Below, in pieces: positions 13,035 through 13,995 of a stretch of 13,995 bases of DNA. Within the stretch, counting starts at the first letter, position 1; each line of letters opens with the position of its first letter. The notes beneath the pieces were generated by a model. That model ran no database searches and had not been told where the DNA came from. It was given only the letters and a program-made list of their open reading frames with translations. Where the stretch lies: NCBI GenBank assembly GCA_005786775.1, contig SYDD01000145.1:1-13995 (forward strand). Direction: 5' to 3'. The position numbers and the translations under genes were made by a program. This stretch comes from Opitutaceae bacterium. GTDB taxonomy: Bacteria; Verrucomicrobiota; Verrucomicrobiia; Opitutales; Opitutaceae.

Positions 13035-13995
13035 TCAGGGCGCGGCCCAGCGGAGCAGCGCGACGAACAGCAGCACGATCGCGCCCGACAGCGCGCAGCA
13101 GGCGAGGAAGCCGACGGTGTCGACCCGGTCCCAGCGGCAGAATTCCCAGTTGGAACGCGGCCACAGCTTGGTGTGGTCAAAGCGGTCCGGCCGGCGCTCG
13201 GTTTCCGCGAGCGCCGCCTGCTCCAGCTCGGGGGTCGCGCCCACCGGCGTCTTCATCCGACCATAGAAGCGGGCCACCCGCGCCGGGTCCGTCGGGCGGG
13301 TCACTAGGCTCACCCCGAGCAGGACCAGGAACGGGAACGCGGCGTCGAAGAGGAACTGCAGGGTGAGGCGCTCGGTGCGGGAACGGCCGTCCATCTCGAC
13401 CCCGCAGCGGGAGAGCAGCCAGCATTCCAGATTGAAGCGGTTCAGCCCGGGTCCAGCCACCAGCGGGCTGGCGGGGTCCCCGGGGCGGGCGCGCACCAAC
13501 TGGTTGAAGTAGAGCGGGGCGGGCGCGGCGCCCGGGGCGCCGGCGGCGGCCGTCAGCGCGGGATGATCGCGCAGGCCCGGCACGTGCGAGGCCGTCCAGG
13601 GCACCACCAGCACCACCAGCGTCGTCAGGAGCACGCACCACCAGACGGCCGCGGCCGTCACGCGCCGCCAGAAGAATGTCACCAGCACGGCGGCCCCGAA
13701 GGGCAGGTTGACGGTGAGGACCAGGTTGATGATCGAGAAGAAGTCCCGCATCAGCCAGCCGGCCACGGTGCCGAGCACGAGCACGGCGACGATGGTGCAG
13801 CGGGCGAGGAAGACGCCCTGGGCCTCGGAGAGGTCGGGCCAGATCTGGCGGAAAACGTTGCGGACAAAGAGCGAGGAGATGGCCAGCGCCTTGGCCGCGA
13901 GGGTCGACATCGTGCCGGCCACCACGCCCGCCAGCATCAGGCCGGCGAGCCCCGGACCGAGGAGGCGGTTGGACATCGCGCCCCAAGCCGTGTCG
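13035..13995 (-). CDS. Sodium/solute symporter (SSS family), C-terminal part
   Basis: Seen: 319 residues to the TGA at 13037-13035. The frame is open across the right window edge, starting within DTAWGAMSNRLLG, so the N-terminal half is missing and the Met at 13976 is internal. The segment GLAGLMLAGVVAGTMSTLAAK is the conserved helix 8 of the family; the Ser-Thr in MST is the position that helps form the second sodium site (Ser340/Thr341 in PutP). About six further membrane helices follow. A long polar loop (roughly residues 140-200 of the visible part) separates two helices, and there is a cytosolic segment before the last helix, FLACCALSGAIVLLFVALL. Known: SSS proteins couple sodium to uptake of sugars, amino acids or organic acids. 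Neighbours: first visible gene of the minus-strand run ending in rhaM, so a sugar such as rhamnose or an oligogalacturonide is a reasonable but unproven substrate. Confidence 0.9.
   Translation of the reverse strand, partial: DTAWGAMSNRLLGPGLAGLMLAGVVAGTMSTLAAKALAISSLFVRNVFRQIWPDLSEAQGVFLARCTIVAVLVLGTVAGWLMRDFFSIINLVLTVNLPFGAAVLVTFFWRRVTAAAVWWCVLLTTLVVLVVPWTASHVPGLRDHPALTAAAGAPGAAPAPLYFNQLVRARPGDPASPLVAGPGLNRFNLECWLLSRCGVEMDGRSRTERLTLQFLFDAAFPFLVLLGVSLVTRPTDPARVARFYGRMKTPVGATPELEQAALAETERRPDRFDHTKLWPRSNWEFCRWDRVDTVGFLACCALSGAIVLLFVALLRWAAP

Noticed and set aside
9737..13366. A 1209-codon open frame on the plus strand across the paralog pair
   Set aside because: It is a mirror of two minus-strand genes with strong codon bias; its product is Arg/Leu/Gly-rich low complexity with no domain, while the minus-strand proteins are conserved with each other and have signal peptides.
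1..13995. CRISPR arrays, transposons, phage genes, tRNA or rRNA
   Set aside because: No regularly spaced repeats, transposase/integrase motifs, terminal inverted repeats with duplications, or recognisable RNA gene blocks were seen; the only repeat of note is the paralog pair.

Overview
The window is GC-rich chromosomal DNA with tightly packed genes on both strands. It most resembles an Opitutaceae-type member of the Verrucomicrobiota. That placement is inferred from the gene mix (Gfo/Idh/MocA dehydrogenase with a PIG-L deacetylase, Tat-exported DUF362 protein, rhamnogalacturonan acetylesterase, RhaM, SSS transporter), from remembered Opitutaceae-like motifs, and from the absence of Shine-Dalgarno sequences. 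It is not proven by any marker gene. No tRNA, rRNA, CRISPR array, insertion sequence or phage gene is visible.

Layout, left to right. (1) Positions 1-1597, minus strand: a Gfo/Idh/MocA oxidoreductase followed, with an 8-base overlap, by a PIG-L/LmbE deacetylase that runs off the left edge. (2) 1745-2689, plus: a BASS-type sodium-coupled transporter with the sodium-site residues of the family intact. (3) 2686-3852, minus: a Tat-exported DUF362 protein whose TAG stop shares the palindrome CTAG with the transporter's TAG stop. (4) 3957-7017, plus: a lipoprotein solute-binding protein of the oligopeptide family, a small secreted protein of unknown function, and an OGG1-type 8-oxoguanine glycosylase. 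(5) 6962-7345, minus: a glyoxalase I-like VOC protein, convergent with and overlapping the glycosylase by 56 bases. (6) 7390-9086, plus: a serine racemase/threonine dehydratase-type PLP enzyme joined by an ATGA overlap to a secreted rhamnogalacturonan acetylesterase. (7) 9120-13995, minus: the C-terminal part of an SSS sodium/solute symporter, two tandem paralogous secreted proteins, and L-rhamnose mutarotase (RhaM), whose start overlaps the stop of the second paralog.

How the parts may work together: the acetylesterase, RhaM and the sugar-type SSS symporter suggest deacetylation, uptake and anomer conversion of rhamnose-containing pectin. The Gfo/Idh/MocA and PIG-L pair fits modification of a sugar or amino sugar. 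The repair glycosylase, glyoxalase and PLP enzyme look like housekeeping genes.

The most unusual element is the tandem pair at 9431-12958. Both proteins keep the layout of secreted gluzincin (peptidase-MA-like) proteins with helical repeats. In both, the zinc-binding HExxH motif is degenerate (REYVR and IEYFR) while the downstream W-x-E-E-G-L block is kept. They look like a family of non-catalytic peptidase-like proteins coupled to rhamnose metabolism. A second notable point is that the OGG1 homologue keeps its catalytic and 8-oxoguanine-reading residues but has changed residues that read the opposite base in human OGG1.
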